Position numbers and translations under genes: made by a program | Source: Candidatus Omnitrophota bacterium | GTDB taxonomy: Bacteria > Omnitrophota > Omnitrophia > Omnitrophales > JACROU01 | NCBI GenBank assembly: GCA_029261035.1 | Contig: JAJDCD010000010.1 | Span: 78,612 to 142,611, forward strand | DNA length: 64,000 nt | Direction of reading: 5' to 3' | Notes under the pieces: model-generated | Databases searched by the model: none | Told to the model about the DNA's origin: nothing | The model's input: only the letters and a program-made list of their open reading frames with translations | Part shown: positions 30,001 through 45,000 of the stretch, in pieces | How the letters are laid out: each line of letters begins with the position of its first letter | How positions within the stretch are numbered: position 1 is the first letter of the stretch

Positions 30001-33000
30001 ATTTGAGAAGGCCTTTCATTCTCATCATAAGTAATATTTGTAACCGATTGAGTTCCATTCACTACGGCAGTATCCACACTACTAATCAATTTTCCATCCG
30101 CATCTTTCACATAAGTAAGTGTATGTTGTTCCGTACCAATCACATTTCCTTGAGCATCTAACTCTTCTGTTGTGTAATAAGTTAAATCTCCATCAATATC
30201 ATATTCCCAATGTCCTCGCATACGAATTGGAGGTTGGCTTTGATCAAACTGATTTCGATCAACCAGAATTTCACCATCCACGATGGTTTTAACCAATGCT
30301 CCTGTATTTGGATCATATTCATAGGTATAATCTGAAGCAGTACCGTCATTACGTTCTGCTAGCACCAATCTTCCAGCAGAATCAAAATAAGATTTATCCC
30401 CTACCGTACTATCCTCCGGATCATTAAAGTCATCCCGAGTAATTTCAGCAACACTTAGGGTAACTTCTCCATTAATATCCCGAATATAAGTCCAAGTCGT
30501 ATCAATACCCAAGCTGTTCGTATCCACCAACAACTCATTGTCCGTATTGAATTGCGCAAAACTGACATTACCCACTTGAGCTGGATTGTCTGAAGCTACG
30601 ATTGTGGTCATTCTTCCTGTCGCATTTCCTAACCCATCGAAGAAATATTTGTATTCAAATCGATTGCCTCTATCATCACTAAATGCCGTTAAGTCGCTAT
30701 TTCCATCAAACTCACGAATAATGACTCTACCGTCAGGACGTGTCTCTGTTGATTTTTTAATAAGTCCATTCGTATACTTTTCGTAAACAAATTGACTACT
30801 TCCTTGAAAGCCAGGTTGTGTAAAATCTTGGAACGAAGTGACATCTCCTGCATTGACATCAAAAGTACGACGCACACTTGGTGTTCCTGATACCACAATA
30901 CCATTAGCTCCTTGAGATTGAGACGTTCGCATCCAACCTGTTGCGGAAAACAAAGCTGTGTCAACAGTGTTCACCGCTTGTTGCATTTCGTCTACAAGAG
31001 CTTGTGCCGAATCCAACTCTACTTGAGACACCCCTGAAGTTAAATTAATATCCGCCATAATATCTTTGGCTTTTTGTAAATTTTGTTGAAGACGGGTTAA
31101 CTTTAGAGACGCCAAGAAATACTGTTCTCTATTAATCTCATCTTGAGATATAACAAGAAGCACATTAGAAGCATCTCGATAACCCATTAATTCTTGTGTT
31201 AACTCCTGAGTCGTTGGCTGTGTTAGAGCTCCTGAAAGAGCCAGCACGTTATCTTCTACACTGATAATTTGAGAAAGAATATTAGTCACAACAAGATCAG
31301 CAGCATCTATCACAGATTGATCTGCGGCTAAATTTTTAAGTCCCAAAGAAGCAATCTCCGCATTATCCAACGCGGCTTCTAATTGGCTGAGCAATTTTTT
31401 AGCTTCCCTTTTGTCTTGGTTTTGAATCTCTGTGTTAATAGATACAACTAATGCAGTTGCATCCTGAGAAGCGGTTGTAGACAAAGATGCAAGCTGGGTT
31501 TCGGTTGCGGCATCTGCAGCTTGGAGCCCATCAATAATAGGTTGAGCTTGAAGAAGTGTTAAATTAATTTGATTCACAACTGCTTGAGCCGCATCTTTTT
31601 GAGCTTGTGTTGCATAGGTGTTTACCTGAAGATTAGCCAAAGAAGTTTGCGCATTAGTTTTCAGCACTTGCAAATTGTTATAAGCACTCAGAACTTTATT
31701 TATTTCTCCCGACTGAATTCCGTCATTTAAAGCTTGGGTTACATTAGCTGTTGTAACGACATACTCGTTCGAAGCTGTATTTCTTCCTTGAGTATCTTTT
31801 TCGTAAGTAAATAAAATTAAAGAAGCGATTCCATTTATAGGGCTGAGGTTAGAGACTAGAATCACATCCCCATTACCGCTAGGATCAAATTCTGTAGTGG
31901 TCACATTTCCATTTTTATCTACTTCTGTAATTCGGAAGTTGTAACCTCGATTATCTTTATCATAAGTAAACGAGCTTACACCCCCATCCACATCGGTACG
32001 ACGAATTAAATCATTTTGAGAGTTATACAGTAAAGCAGACTGATCTCCATTTGGAGCTGTCTCAATAACTTCGAGCCCCCCATCTGCAAGAGGGGTATAA
32101 CTGAACAGTGTCGCAGCAGATGTTCCCTCCTGAACATTAACCAAAGTTCGAGATAATAAAAATCCTGTGACAGGATCTAAAACTTCGACAATTTGGTTTC
32201 CTAAATCATCCGTTCTAACAGAACCTACAACATCCCCGTTAACATCTCGAGTGGTTGTAATATTCGATGTTTGAGACGAGCCTTGAGATGTATTCTCGGA
32301 AACAATTGAAAGGTTGTCTTGTGTATCTGGATCGACATTACGGATAGTTCTATTACCAAAACTATCTGTTTCTATAATTTGAGTAATCTGATTATCATCA
32401 TTTTTTTGATATTCAAACGTAGTTTCACTTGCTGACCCTTGAAGAACATTCTCAATACGAACCTTTAATGTAAGGCCGCTATCTAAATCAATTTCCCGAA
32501 CACTTCGATTCCCATCTGGTTGTGTTTCGTAAACAATCTGCACATTTCGATCTAAATCAAAATAATATTCAAAAGTGCTCACACGACCAAAGCTATCCAT
32601 AAAACGCTGAACCTGGCCATCTTGATCAAACTGAGTATTTAAAATCAATTGATCCGCATTGTTTTCGAAGCTAAACTCATTATCCCCTTCTAAATTCTTT
32701 AAATACTCGAACGTACGCGTCTGACCGAAACGATCTGTCGTTTGGGTGACATTCCCATCCACATCTGTAATCGTAATGGATTCAACAGCGGCAGTTCCAA
32801 TATCTGCCTGTGTTACAAACCCATTCACATCTGTCTGGAAATTAAATCCTGTTGCTTGATTTTGAGATCGCGTTGTAGTGGTCTGTTCATTTCCACCTTG
32901 AGCATTCTTTACATAATCAAAAAAGGTAATAGATCCATCTGTAACACCTTGAATCACTCGGACATTTCCTTCAGAATCATAAAAATAGTCGTTCCGAAGC

Positions 33001-36000
33001 GTTGAAGTTACATTGCCTTGAGTATCTTTCGTAAATGGAATAGTGACATAGTCCACCACATCTCTAAACTCATCCTCAAATTTCATGCGTTTATAATATG
33101 TTTTAACACCCGTAGATAAATTCTCTGTCAAAGCTAAACGAGAGAAGCCTTGAGAATCATCATAGGTATAATTAATACGCACGCCATTCCCATCAATTAC
33201 GTGATCCACGATATCCTGGCCAAAAGAATCTTCGCGATAAAAAATAGTAGATCCATCACTATTTTCAATACGTTGCAATCGGTCTTCAGAATCATAACGA
33301 TAATTAGATATCGCAGCCACATTATTGTTAGAATCAAAATTCGTTACTCGAGCCACTCTTTCCTCACCTTCATCGCCCGTATACTGCGTAATGCTGACCT
33401 GTCCTCTATTATTCACTAAGATATAATCTAGATCTGCATCAGGATCATCTCCGTCCAAATCAAGAGAAAGATCATCTCCCGCTTCATCCCCATAGTGATA
33501 CGTTGTTGTTCCAATCACATCTGGATTCGAGTCCGCATCGGGTCCATCTGGAGCAAAGTTCGTAATCGAGTTAATTCGCTCATCTCCACGAATACCTTCG
33601 TAATCTACAAGGGTGTAAACAAAGCTCGAAGAACCTCGAGTAATAGTCGTAAAATCCAAAGCACCATTATCATAATTAAAGGTGGTTGTACTTCTTACTT
33701 CCGGAGGACCTGCAGGTTCATAATCAATAGCTTGCGAAGGTTGTCCATCCTCATTAAAAGTGGTTAAGTTCCGTAGCTTATCTTTAAATGCTTGAACACT
33801 GTTTAAATTAGAATGCGTATTCGTGTTAAACACAGGAAGTTGAAGTCCTATTGAGTTTCCATCTTGATCCAAGACAGAAAAAGTTCTCGTTTCAAGAACA
33901 TCCCCATCGGTGTCTGTAGTTATTTCTTGAATACTACTAATTTCCCCATCCTTATTAATCGTAATCGTTCCTTCAGGACTGCCGTTAGCGTCAAAAAAAG
34001 TTCGGCTTGTTTGTCTTCCTTGAAAACCAGCGACACTTGCCAAGTTATTTTGAGTATTACCATTAAAAGCTGGAAGCTGATTCCCTGATTGGTTAGGATC
34101 TTGATCTGCAATATCAAAATTATCACTTTGTTCAATATTTCCATCGGCATCCAAAATAAAAGCGGTTAAGCTGCTAATATTGTTATCCGTATCAATTCCT
34201 ATACTTCCCTCAGGATTTCCATCAGAATCAAAAAATGTTCTTCCAGTTTGACGTCCTCTTAAAGAATCCACACTCGCCAATGTCATATGAGTCACAGCGT
34301 CAAATACTGGCAATTGGTCTCCTGGCTGAGCGGCATCTTGGTCCGCGATTTCAAAACTATCACTACTTTCGATATCTCCTTCTGGAGTTAAATTAAACAA
34401 AGTCAATCCAGAGATATTGCCATCCGTATCAATCGCAACACTTACTTCAGGGTTTCCATCGGCATTAAAAATAGTACGTCCTCGTTGCCTACCCTGAAAT
34501 CCTGTTACAGCTGCAATCGTATTATGATTAGCGGCATCAAACAAAGGAAGCTGAGTTCCTGCTTGATTTACATCTTGATCCGCAATTTCAAAACTGTCAC
34601 TCAATTGAATGTTGCCATCCCCATCTAAAGTAAAAAGCGTCAAAGAGCTAATGTTGCCACTTTCGTCAATAGCAACACTTCCAAGAGGATTGCCGTCGGC
34701 ATTAAAGAAAGTACGACTGGTTGGATTACCTTGAAAAGCAATAACGCTCGCAAAGTCTGTTTGAGTTGATGCATTAAAAACTGGAAGTTGCGTTCCTGCT
34801 TGATTTACATCTTGATCTTGAATATCAAAAGAGTCACTTAATTGAATGTCGCCGTCGGCATTCAAAGTAAATACGGTAAGACTGCTAATCTCACCATTAT
34901 CATTAATGTTAATACTGCCTTCAGGATTTCCATCGGCATTGAAATAGGTTCGGCTATTTTGATTTCCTTGAAAAGCCGCAACGTTAGCTAAACCCACATG
35001 AGTCGTTGCATCAAAGAGTGGCAACTGCGTCCCAAGTTGATTTGGATCCTGATCCAAGATGTCATAATTATCTGTAATCTGAACAGTTCCTTCCGCATCC
35101 GTCGTAAACAACGTTAAACTGCTAATTTCCCCATCCGAATTAATGGCAATACTTGCTTCAGGATTTCCATCGGCATCGAAGAAGGTTCGGCTTTCTCTCT
35201 TGTCTTTGAGCGCGTCCACGCTCAATAATGTGATATGCGTTAAACTATTGAAATCTAAAAGAGGTTCCTTCATAGAATAAGCATCTACGTACTCAATGTC
35301 GCCGTCGGGATTTGTAGAAAATAAACTAAAAGCACTAATTTTTCCATTTTCATCAATAGTAATACTGCCTTCAGGATTTCCATCGGCATCAAAGTAAGTT
35401 CTGTTTTCTAAACGATCTTTTAAAGAGTCTATACTCACGAAAGAAGAATGTGTGTTTTCATTAAAATCCGTTAATGGCTCTGTAACAGAGTAAGCATCCA
35501 CAAAAAGAATGTCTCCATCTGCATTTGTCGTAAACTCACTAATCGCACTGATTTTTCCATCTTCATCAATGGCGGCACTGCCTTCAGGATTTCCGTCTGC
35601 ATCGAAAAAGGTTCGAGTCTCTCTTCGGTCTGTGAGTCCCGTAACCGTCGTTAATGCTGTATGAATACCAGCGTCAAAATCCGTCAAAGGTTCTGTAACA
35701 GAATAAGCGTCAATGTATAAAACATTTCCATTAGCATCTGTTGTAAATAAACTCACACCACTAATTTTTCCATCCTTATTAATGGTAGTACTCCCTTCAG
35801 GATTTCCGTCCACGTCAAAGAAGGTTCGAGTCTCTCTTCGATCTTTCAAACCATTCACACTTGCTGAAGAATTATGAACATTGGCATCAAAAGCCGTTAA
35901 AGGCTCTGCTGCTGAATAAGCGTCTACATAAAGAATGTCGCCATTAGAATTTGTTGTAAACTCGCTAATTCCACTAATGTTTCCATCTGTATCAATAGTG

Positions 36001-39000
36001 ATGCTTCCTTCAGGGTTTCCATCGACATCAAAGAATGTTCGGTTTGTTTGGAGATCTTTTAAGCCTGTGACACTCGTCAAACTATTATGTGTTAAATCTA
36101 CAAAGTCCGTCATTGGCTCTGTTGTAGAGAAAGCATCCACAAGAACAACATTGCCATCGTTGTCGGTAGCAAATTCACTGATCTGAGAAATTTTTCCATC
36201 TTCATCAATCGTGATACTTCCTGATGGATTTCCATCTACATCAAAGAATGTTCGGCTTTCTCTGTTTCCCTTTAAAGCATCAACACTCGCTGAAGAATTA
36301 TGAACATTGGCGTTATAATCCGTAAGAGGCTCAAGCGCTGCAAAACCATCGACAAAAAGAATATTCCCGTCTCCATCAGTGGTAAATTCACTGATCGCAC
36401 TAATTTTTCCATTCTCATCAATGGTGATACTTCCAACAGGGTTTCCATCACTGTCAAAAAAGGTTCGGCCTTCCTGTTGCCCCTTTAAGCCCGTAACGCT
36501 CGCCAAACTGCTATGAGTCGTTTCATTAAAATCAATTAAAGGTTCGGTTGCTGAAAAATTATCCACAAAGAGAATGTTTCCATCACTATCCGTAGCAAAT
36601 TCACTAATCGCACTAATTTTTCCATTCTCATCAATGGTAATACTTCCAACAGGGTTTCCATCGGAATCAAAAAAAGTTCTCCCTTCAACAGCCCCCTTCA
36701 ACACAGCAACACTTGCTGAAGAAACATGAACAGCTCCATCAAAATCCGTAAGAGGTTCAACCGCAGCATAATTATCTAAGAATAAAACAGTTCCATCATT
36801 GTCAGTTGTAAACTCACTAACACCACTAATCTTTCCATCTTCATCGATCGTAACACTGCCCTCAGGGTTTCCTTGCAAATTAAAGAAAGTTCGGCTTTCC
36901 AATCGATCTTTCAGAGCATTCACACTCGCAATGGAAGTATGTGTTCCGCTGACAAAGTCTTGAAAAGGTTCAAGTGCTGAAAAACCATCAACATAAAGAA
37001 CGTTTCCATCACTATCTGTAGTGAACTCACTGATATTCGTTATCTTGCCATTTTTATCAATTGAAATACTGCCAGAAGGATTTCCGTCACTATCAAAAAA
37101 GGTTCGATTTTCTTGAGCATCTTTCAATGCGGTAACACTGGCTAAATCGGTATGCACAAGTGTGTCGAAATCCACAAAAGGTTCTGTTGCTGAAAAACTA
37201 TCCACATACGAAATATTACCGTCGCTGTCGACCGTAAATTCACTAACGTTTGTAATCTTACCGCTTGCATCGATGACAATACTTCCAGAAGGGTTGCCGT
37301 CCCCATCAAAAAATGTTCGGCTTTCTTGTCGGTCTTTTAAACTTGTTACTGCCGACAATGCATTATGCACATTGGCATCAAAATCGGTTAAAGGTTCTGT
37401 TACTGAAAAGCTATCCACATAAAGAACATTTCCGTCACTATCCGTAGCAAACTCACTCACACCACTCATCTTGCCATTCTCATCAATAGAGACACTTCCG
37501 ACTGGGTTGCCGTCACTATTAAAGAATGTTCTCGTTTCTCTATCCCCCTTCAAACCAGCCACATTTGCTAATGAATTATGTAGATTGGCATCAAAAGTCG
37601 TTAAGGGCTCAACAGCTTGAAATCCATCGACAAAAAGAATGTTTCCATCACTATCTGTAGTAAATTCACTAAGACCACTGATCTCACCGTTCTCGTCAAT
37701 CGTGATACTTCCTGATGGGTTGCCGTCCGCATCAAAAAAGGTTCGGCTTTCTTGTCGGTCTTTTAAAAGTGTTACTGCAGATAAAGCATTGTGAACATTA
37801 GAGTCAAAATCCGTTAAAGGTTCAATAACAGAGAAGCTATCCACTAAGAGCACATCCCCATCACTATCCGTAGTAAATTCGCTCACACTACTGATTTTTC
37901 CATTCTCATCAACTGCAATACTACCTACCGGGTTACCGTCAGCGTCGAAAAAGGTTCTACTTGTTTGAGCCTCTTTTAAAGCCATAACACTATTTAAATC
38001 GGTATGAACGGCAGAATCAAATGCAATTAAAGGTTCCATCACTGAGAAACTATCAACGTAAAGAACATTCCCATCGGCATCCGTCATAAATTCACTGATA
38101 CCGCTGATGTTTCCATCTTCATTAATAGAAATACTTCCTTGAGGATTTCCATCGGCATCCAAAAAGGTTCTACTACTGAGTTTATCTTTCAAAGGAGCTA
38201 CACTTGGAGCACTGGCATGAACCGCCGCATTAAAAGAAGTAAGTGGAGTCGTTGCTGAAAAACTATCTACGGATAGAACACTTCCATTAGCGTCTGTGGT
38301 AAAGTCGCTAATAGATGAAATGTTTCCGTTTTCATCTATTCCGATACTGGATTGAGGATTTCCATCGACATCTAAAAAAGTTCTGCTTGTTTGAGCATCT
38401 TTCAGAGCTGCTACACTTGCTGCATCTGTATGAATACTTCCATCAAAAGTAGGCAACGGTTCCGTCACAGAATAAGCATCGACATAAAGAATATTTCCAT
38501 CGACATCCGTTGTAAATTCGCTAATACCACTGATCTTTCCATTCTCATCAACGGCAACACTGGCGGTTGGATTTCCATCACTATCCAGAAAGGTACGAGA
38601 GGTTTGCTTATCTTTTAAAGGTGTAATACTTGCTAAGCTTGTATGAATGCTTGCATCGAAATCGGTTAAAGGTTCGATTACTGAAAAACTATCCACATAC
38701 AATAAATTTCCTTGCGCATCGATTGCAAATTCACTCACACCACTCATCTTGCCGCTTTCGTTAATTGTAACGCTCGCTGCCGGATTTCCATCGGCATCTA
38801 AAATCGTTCGGGTCGTTTGACGATCTTTAAGAGCATCTACACTTGTTAAACTTTTATGAACACTAGAATCAAAATCTTGAAGGGGTTCCGTTACGGAAAA
38901 ACCATCAACATAAAGTACATTTCCGTCGGCATCCGTTGTAAACTCATTAATTCCAACTATTTTCCCTGCAGCATTCACAGAGATATTACCTGTTGGATTT

Positions 39001-42000
39001 CCGTTAAGATCCAAAAAGGTTCTTCCGGATAGCTGATCTTTAAAAACGTTTATACTCGCTAAATCCATATGTACGGCTGCATCAAATGCAGGCAACGGTT
39101 CTGTCACAGCGTAGGTTTCTACATAGAGAATATTTCCATCGGCATCCGTTGCAAATTCACTGATTCCACTTATCTTCCCATTATCATCAATGGTAATACT
39201 TCCTGTTGGGTTACCATCGGCATCTAAATAGGTTCGTGTCGTCTGACGATCCTTCAAGACGTTGACATTAAGCATGCTCGTATGCACTGCTACGTCAAAA
39301 ACCTGCAAGGGCTCTGTCACTGAGAAACCATCAACAAAAAGAACATTTCCATCGGCATCCGTCGTAAATTCACTTAACCCATCCACTTCTCCATTCTCAT
39401 TAATGGAAATGCTGCCAACGGGGTTTCCTTCCACATCCAAAAAAGTCCTGGAGGTTTGACGATCTTTTAAATTAGTTACACTGGCTAAGTTTGTATGAAT
39501 ATTCGTATCAAACACAGGCAATGGCTCTGTTACAGAAAAACTATCAATGTAAATTATGTTTCCATTTGCATCGGTTGCAAATTCACTGATCGCATTAATG
39601 CTTCCATTTTCATCTATCGAAATACTTCCAACAGGATTTCCTTGCGCATCCAATAGGGTACGGCTGGTTAATTTATCCTTAAGTGCATTAACGCTAGCAA
39701 CAGACTTATGAATATTGGAGTCGAAATCGGTTAGAGGTTCGATTACTGAAAAACTATCCACATAAAGCACATTTCCGTCTGCGTCCGTTGTAAACTCACT
39801 AATTCCCACAATTTGTCCTTGAGAATTTACAGAGATACTTCCTGATGGATTTCCGCTGCTGTCTAAAAAGGTTCTACTAATCAAATCTTCTTTAAACGCT
39901 TGAACACTATTTAAATCGATATGAACAACGCCGTCAAATAGTGGGAGTGGCTCTACAACAGAATAGGTTTGAATATAAAGAATATTTCCATTTGGATCTG
40001 TTTCGAATTCACTAATGCCGCTAATCTTCCCGTTTTCGTCAATTGTGATACTTCCGACAGGATTTCCATCCACATCTAAAATCGTTCGGGTCGTTTGTTT
40101 ATCTTTTAAGCCATTCACACTGGCTAAGTTACCATGAACAGCACTATCAAAATCTACTAACGGTTCCGTTACAGAATAGGAATCAATATAAAGAATATTT
40201 CCGTCGGCATCTGTCGCAAACTCACTAATTCCATTAATTTTTCCATTCTCGTCTATTGTGATGCTCCCTTCTGGATTTCCATCCACATCCAAAAAGGTTC
40301 GGCTGGTAAAACGATCCTTGAGAGGGGCTATATTGGTAACCGAATTATGTGTGTTCGCATTAAAGTCAGGCAAGGGCTCCATCACAGAAAAAGAATCTAC
40401 ACTCAATACATTCCCATTGGCATCTGTCGTAAATTCGCTGATCGCACTAATTTTTCCGTTTTCATCTATCGAAATACTCAGTTCTGGATTTCCATCCGCA
40501 TCTAAAAGAGTTCTACTTGTTAACTGATCTTTTAGAGCATTCACACTCGCTAAATCTTTATGAATCGAAGAATCAAAAGCGGTTAAAGGTTCGGTTACTG
40601 AAAAACTATCCACACTTAAAACATTGCCGTTTGCATCTACAGCAAACTCACTAATCCCTACAATTTCTCCTTGAGAATTTACTGATATACTTCCTGCAGG
40701 GTTTCCGTTCACATCCAAAAAGGTTCTGCTAGATAAATTTGATTTAAACGGAGCCACACTTGCTGAAGATGTATGGGTTAACGCATTAAAAGCAGGCGCC
40801 GGCTCTTGAACAGAGTAAGCTTCAATATAAAGAATATTTCCATTCGGATCTGTTTCAAATTCATTGATGGCAACTATATTTCCATTTTCATCAATCGTAA
40901 TACTTCCCTCTGGATTTCCATTACTATCTAGGTATGTACGCGTTGTCATACGATCTTTAAGAGCTGAAACACTGTTTAAAGAGGTGTGTGTATTTGTATC
41001 AAAATTTTGTAGCGGTTGTGTTACAGAAAAACTATCGATAAATGTAATATTCCCATTCACATCCGTAGTGAACTCACTGATTGCGCTGATTTTTCCATTT
41101 TCATCCACTGCAATGCTTCCAATAGGATTTCCACTCGCATCAAATAAAGTGCGGGCTGTCATCGACCCTTTTAGACCAGAAACACTTGTTAAGCTAGTGT
41201 GTACAGAAGAATCGAAATCGGTTAGAGGTTCTGTTGCTTCAAAGTTATCAACGTAGACAACATTCCCATTCGCATCCACAGCAAATTCGTTGATCGCAAC
41301 AATCTTCCCATTCGCATCTAAACTAATACTTCCTTCCGGATTTCCGTTTACATCCAACAAAGTACGGTTGGTTAAACTATTTTGAAGAGAGGCTACGCTT
41401 GCGAGTGAAATGTGAATATTTGAATCAAAAGCTTGAAGCGGCTCCGTAACAGAGAAGCTATCAACACTTAATATATTACCGTCCACATCCGTTTGAAATT
41501 GGTTAATCCCTACAATATTACCGCTCGCATCTAAATTAATACTGCCAACTGGATTTCCCTCAACATTCAAAAGTGTGCGGCTGGTAAGTTGATCTTTCAA
41601 ACCCAAAACGCTGGCTAAATCGGTATGGGTCGTTGCGTCAAAATCTTGAAAAGGTTGTATCAAAGAAAAAGAATCCACTTGGGTTACATTGCCATTAGCA
41701 TCCGTAGAAAATTGACTTAATCCTTCAATTTTTCCATTGGAGCTAATACTAACACTTCCTTGAGGATTTCCATCCACATCCAAATAAGTTCGACTCGTTA
41801 AGTTCCCTTTCAAACCTGAAACACTCGCCAAATCGGTATGCACCGCAGCATCAAACGCAGGGACAGGTGTTTGAACTTCATAATTATCTACACTAGAAAT
41901 ATTACCATTAGCATCTAAGTTAAACTCACTGATTCCAGAAATGTTTCCAGCCACATCAATCGAGATACTCCCCGTTGGGTTTCCATCCGCATTTAGAAAA

Positions 42001-45000
42001 GTTCTGCTTGTAAGTCGGTCTTTTAATGGATTTACGTCTGCTGAGGTTTGATGAATAGCTGCATCAAAGTCAACCAATGGAAGAAGAACGGAATAACTAT
42101 CCACTGTAACCACATTTCCATTGGAATCAACAGTGAAATCACTGATTGATTCTATCTTTCCATTAGAATCAATAGAAATACTCGATACAGGATTTCCATC
42201 CGCATTCAAGAAAGTGCGACTACTCAAACCTGTAGTCAAAGGAAGAACGCTAGCAAAATCCGCATGTATAGCTGCGTCATAACTTGTGAGAGGATCACTC
42301 ATATCATAACTATCCACATTGATTACATTGCCGTTCGCATCTAAGCTAAACTGACTTACTGAGCTGACCTTACCATTAACATTAATAGAGATATTCCCTA
42401 CAGGATTTCCATCGGCATTTAAGTAGGTGCGTGTTGTTAAATTATTTTTCAAAGCACTGACGCTAGAAATATTGATGTGCACTATAGAATTAAAATCTTG
42501 AAGAGGCTCTTGCATACTAAAACCATTAACACTAATCACATCTCCGTTAGCATTAAGAATAAACTCACTGATTCCAGATATTTTTCCATTAGAATCAATT
42601 GTGATGCTGCCCGTTGGGTTCCCATCCACATCTAAAAAGGTTCTGGATACAATGTCCGATTTTAAAGCAGAAACACTGGCTTGCGTTGTATGTACCGCGC
42701 TATCAAAAGCCGTTAATGGGTCGACCATAGAAAAGCTATCAACACTGATTACATTTCCATTCACATCAACCACAAATTCACTCACAGCACTAATATTATT
42801 GCTCGAATCAACCGTAATACTTCCCAATGGATTGCCGTTAACATCTAAAAAGGTTCTGGAGATCTGACGATCTTTCAATGCCGTAACACTCGTTAGATTT
42901 AATTGAGTGGCTGTATCAAAATCACTGAGTGGCTCCAACAGCGAAAAACCATCTACAGTAATAACATTACCGTTAGCATCTGTCATAAACTCACTAATCG
43001 CACTCACCTTACCATTCGAATCGATTGTAATACTTCCTTCTGGATTGCCATCCACATCCAAAAAGGTGCGCGTCTCTTGTGAACCTTTAAATGCATTCAC
43101 ACTCGCTAAATCAGAGTGTACATTCACATCAAAATCAGGAAGAGGTTCTGTCACTGAGAAAGAATCTACAGCAATAATATCCCCATTCACATTAAGAACA
43201 AATTCGCTGATACTGCTGATTTTTCCATTCGAATCAATCGTAATACTACCAACAGGATTGCCGTTAGCATCGAGTAAAGTACGAGAAGTTCTATTCAGCT
43301 TTAACGCATCTACACTGGTTAGAGAATTATGAACCGTTGAATCAAAGCTTTGCAGCGGCTCAACCATAGAAAAGCTATCAACACTCACTACATTTCCATT
43401 GGCATCCAATGCAAATTCGCTCACACCACTAATTGCCCCACCCGCATTGAGCGTTAGACTTCCAACAGGATTCCCATCCGCATCTAACAATGTGCGGTTC
43501 GTTAGTCGATCTTTAATTCCATTCACACTTGCAAAAGTCGTATGAACTCCTGCATCAAACGAAGTTAAAGGAGACACAACAGAAAAACTATCGACACTGA
43601 TAATATTTCCATTTCCATCAAGAACAAACTGACTAATACTTGTGATCTCTCCATTAGAATTGATTGAAATACTCCCTTCAGGATTTCCGTCGGCATTCAA
43701 GAAAGTGCGAGAAGTAATTTGATTTTTAAAAGAAGTAACACTTGCAGCGTCCACATGAACCGCTCCATCAAAAGTAGGTAGAGGCTCGGTAACAGAATAG
43801 GCATCCACACTTAATATATTGCCACTGGCATCTAAATTAAATTCACTGATGCCACTAATCTTTCCGCTAACATTCAAATTCAAACTCATGACAGGGTTTC
43901 CATCCGCATTTAAGAAGGTGCGTCCTGTAAGACGATCTTTAAGCGAATTCACACTTGCCAAATCCACATGAACGTTAGTGTCAAAATCAGGAAGAGGCTC
44001 AGTCACTGAAAAGCTATCGACACTCACAATATTGCCATCCACATCCAAGTTAAATTGGCTTAAATCACTGAGCTTTCCATTTTCATCAATCGTAATCGAA
44101 GCTTCTGGGCTCCCCCCTGCTCCAAGAAATGTTCGTGTGTTCAAACGATCAATCAATGGATTCACACTTGCTTCGGTGTTATGAACTAAAGGATCAAAAT
44201 CCGTCAAAGGCTCCTTAACCAAAAAGCTATCAACACTGCCAATACTGCCGCTGGCATCTAAGTTAAATCGAGTCACGTTACTGATCTTCCCATCCACATT
44301 AATGGTAATACTGGCCGCAGGATTTCCATCCACATCTAAAAGTGTCCGACTCGTTAATCGATCTTTAAACCCATTCACACTATTCAAATCTTGATGTAAT
44401 GCGGAGTCAAAATCAGGAAGAGGTTCTACAATAGAAAATGCATCCACAGCAACAATGTTTCCTTGAGGATCCAATACAAATTCCGAGATTGCCGTAATTT
44501 TTCCATTGGTGCCAATCGTAATACTTCCTTGAGGATTACCATTCGTATCTAATAAGGTTCGACTCGTAAACTGATCTTTCAATCCATTCACGCTGGCAAG
44601 ACTAACATGAATAACTGAATCAAAATCCGTTAAAGGCTCTAGTACAGAGAAACTATCGACACTCACAATGTTGCCACTCGCATCAATAAAAAATTCGCTG
44701 ATACCACTAATCTTGCCGCTCGCATCAATCGTAATACTGCCTACTGGGTTTCCATCACTATCTAAAAGAGTTCTAGAGGTTAAGTTTTGTTTTAAAGAAA
44801 TGACACTTGCTAAATTCGTATGAATAACAGAGTCGAAATCGCTGAGAGGTTCCACAAGTGAGAAAGAATCAACATAAAGAATATTGCCTTCCGCGTCTAA
44901 ACCAAACTCTGAAATACCTGTAATCTTTCCGTTCGAGTCCATACTAAAACTGCCCACAGCATCCCCGTCGGCATTAAATACGGTCCGTGTGCTCAAACGA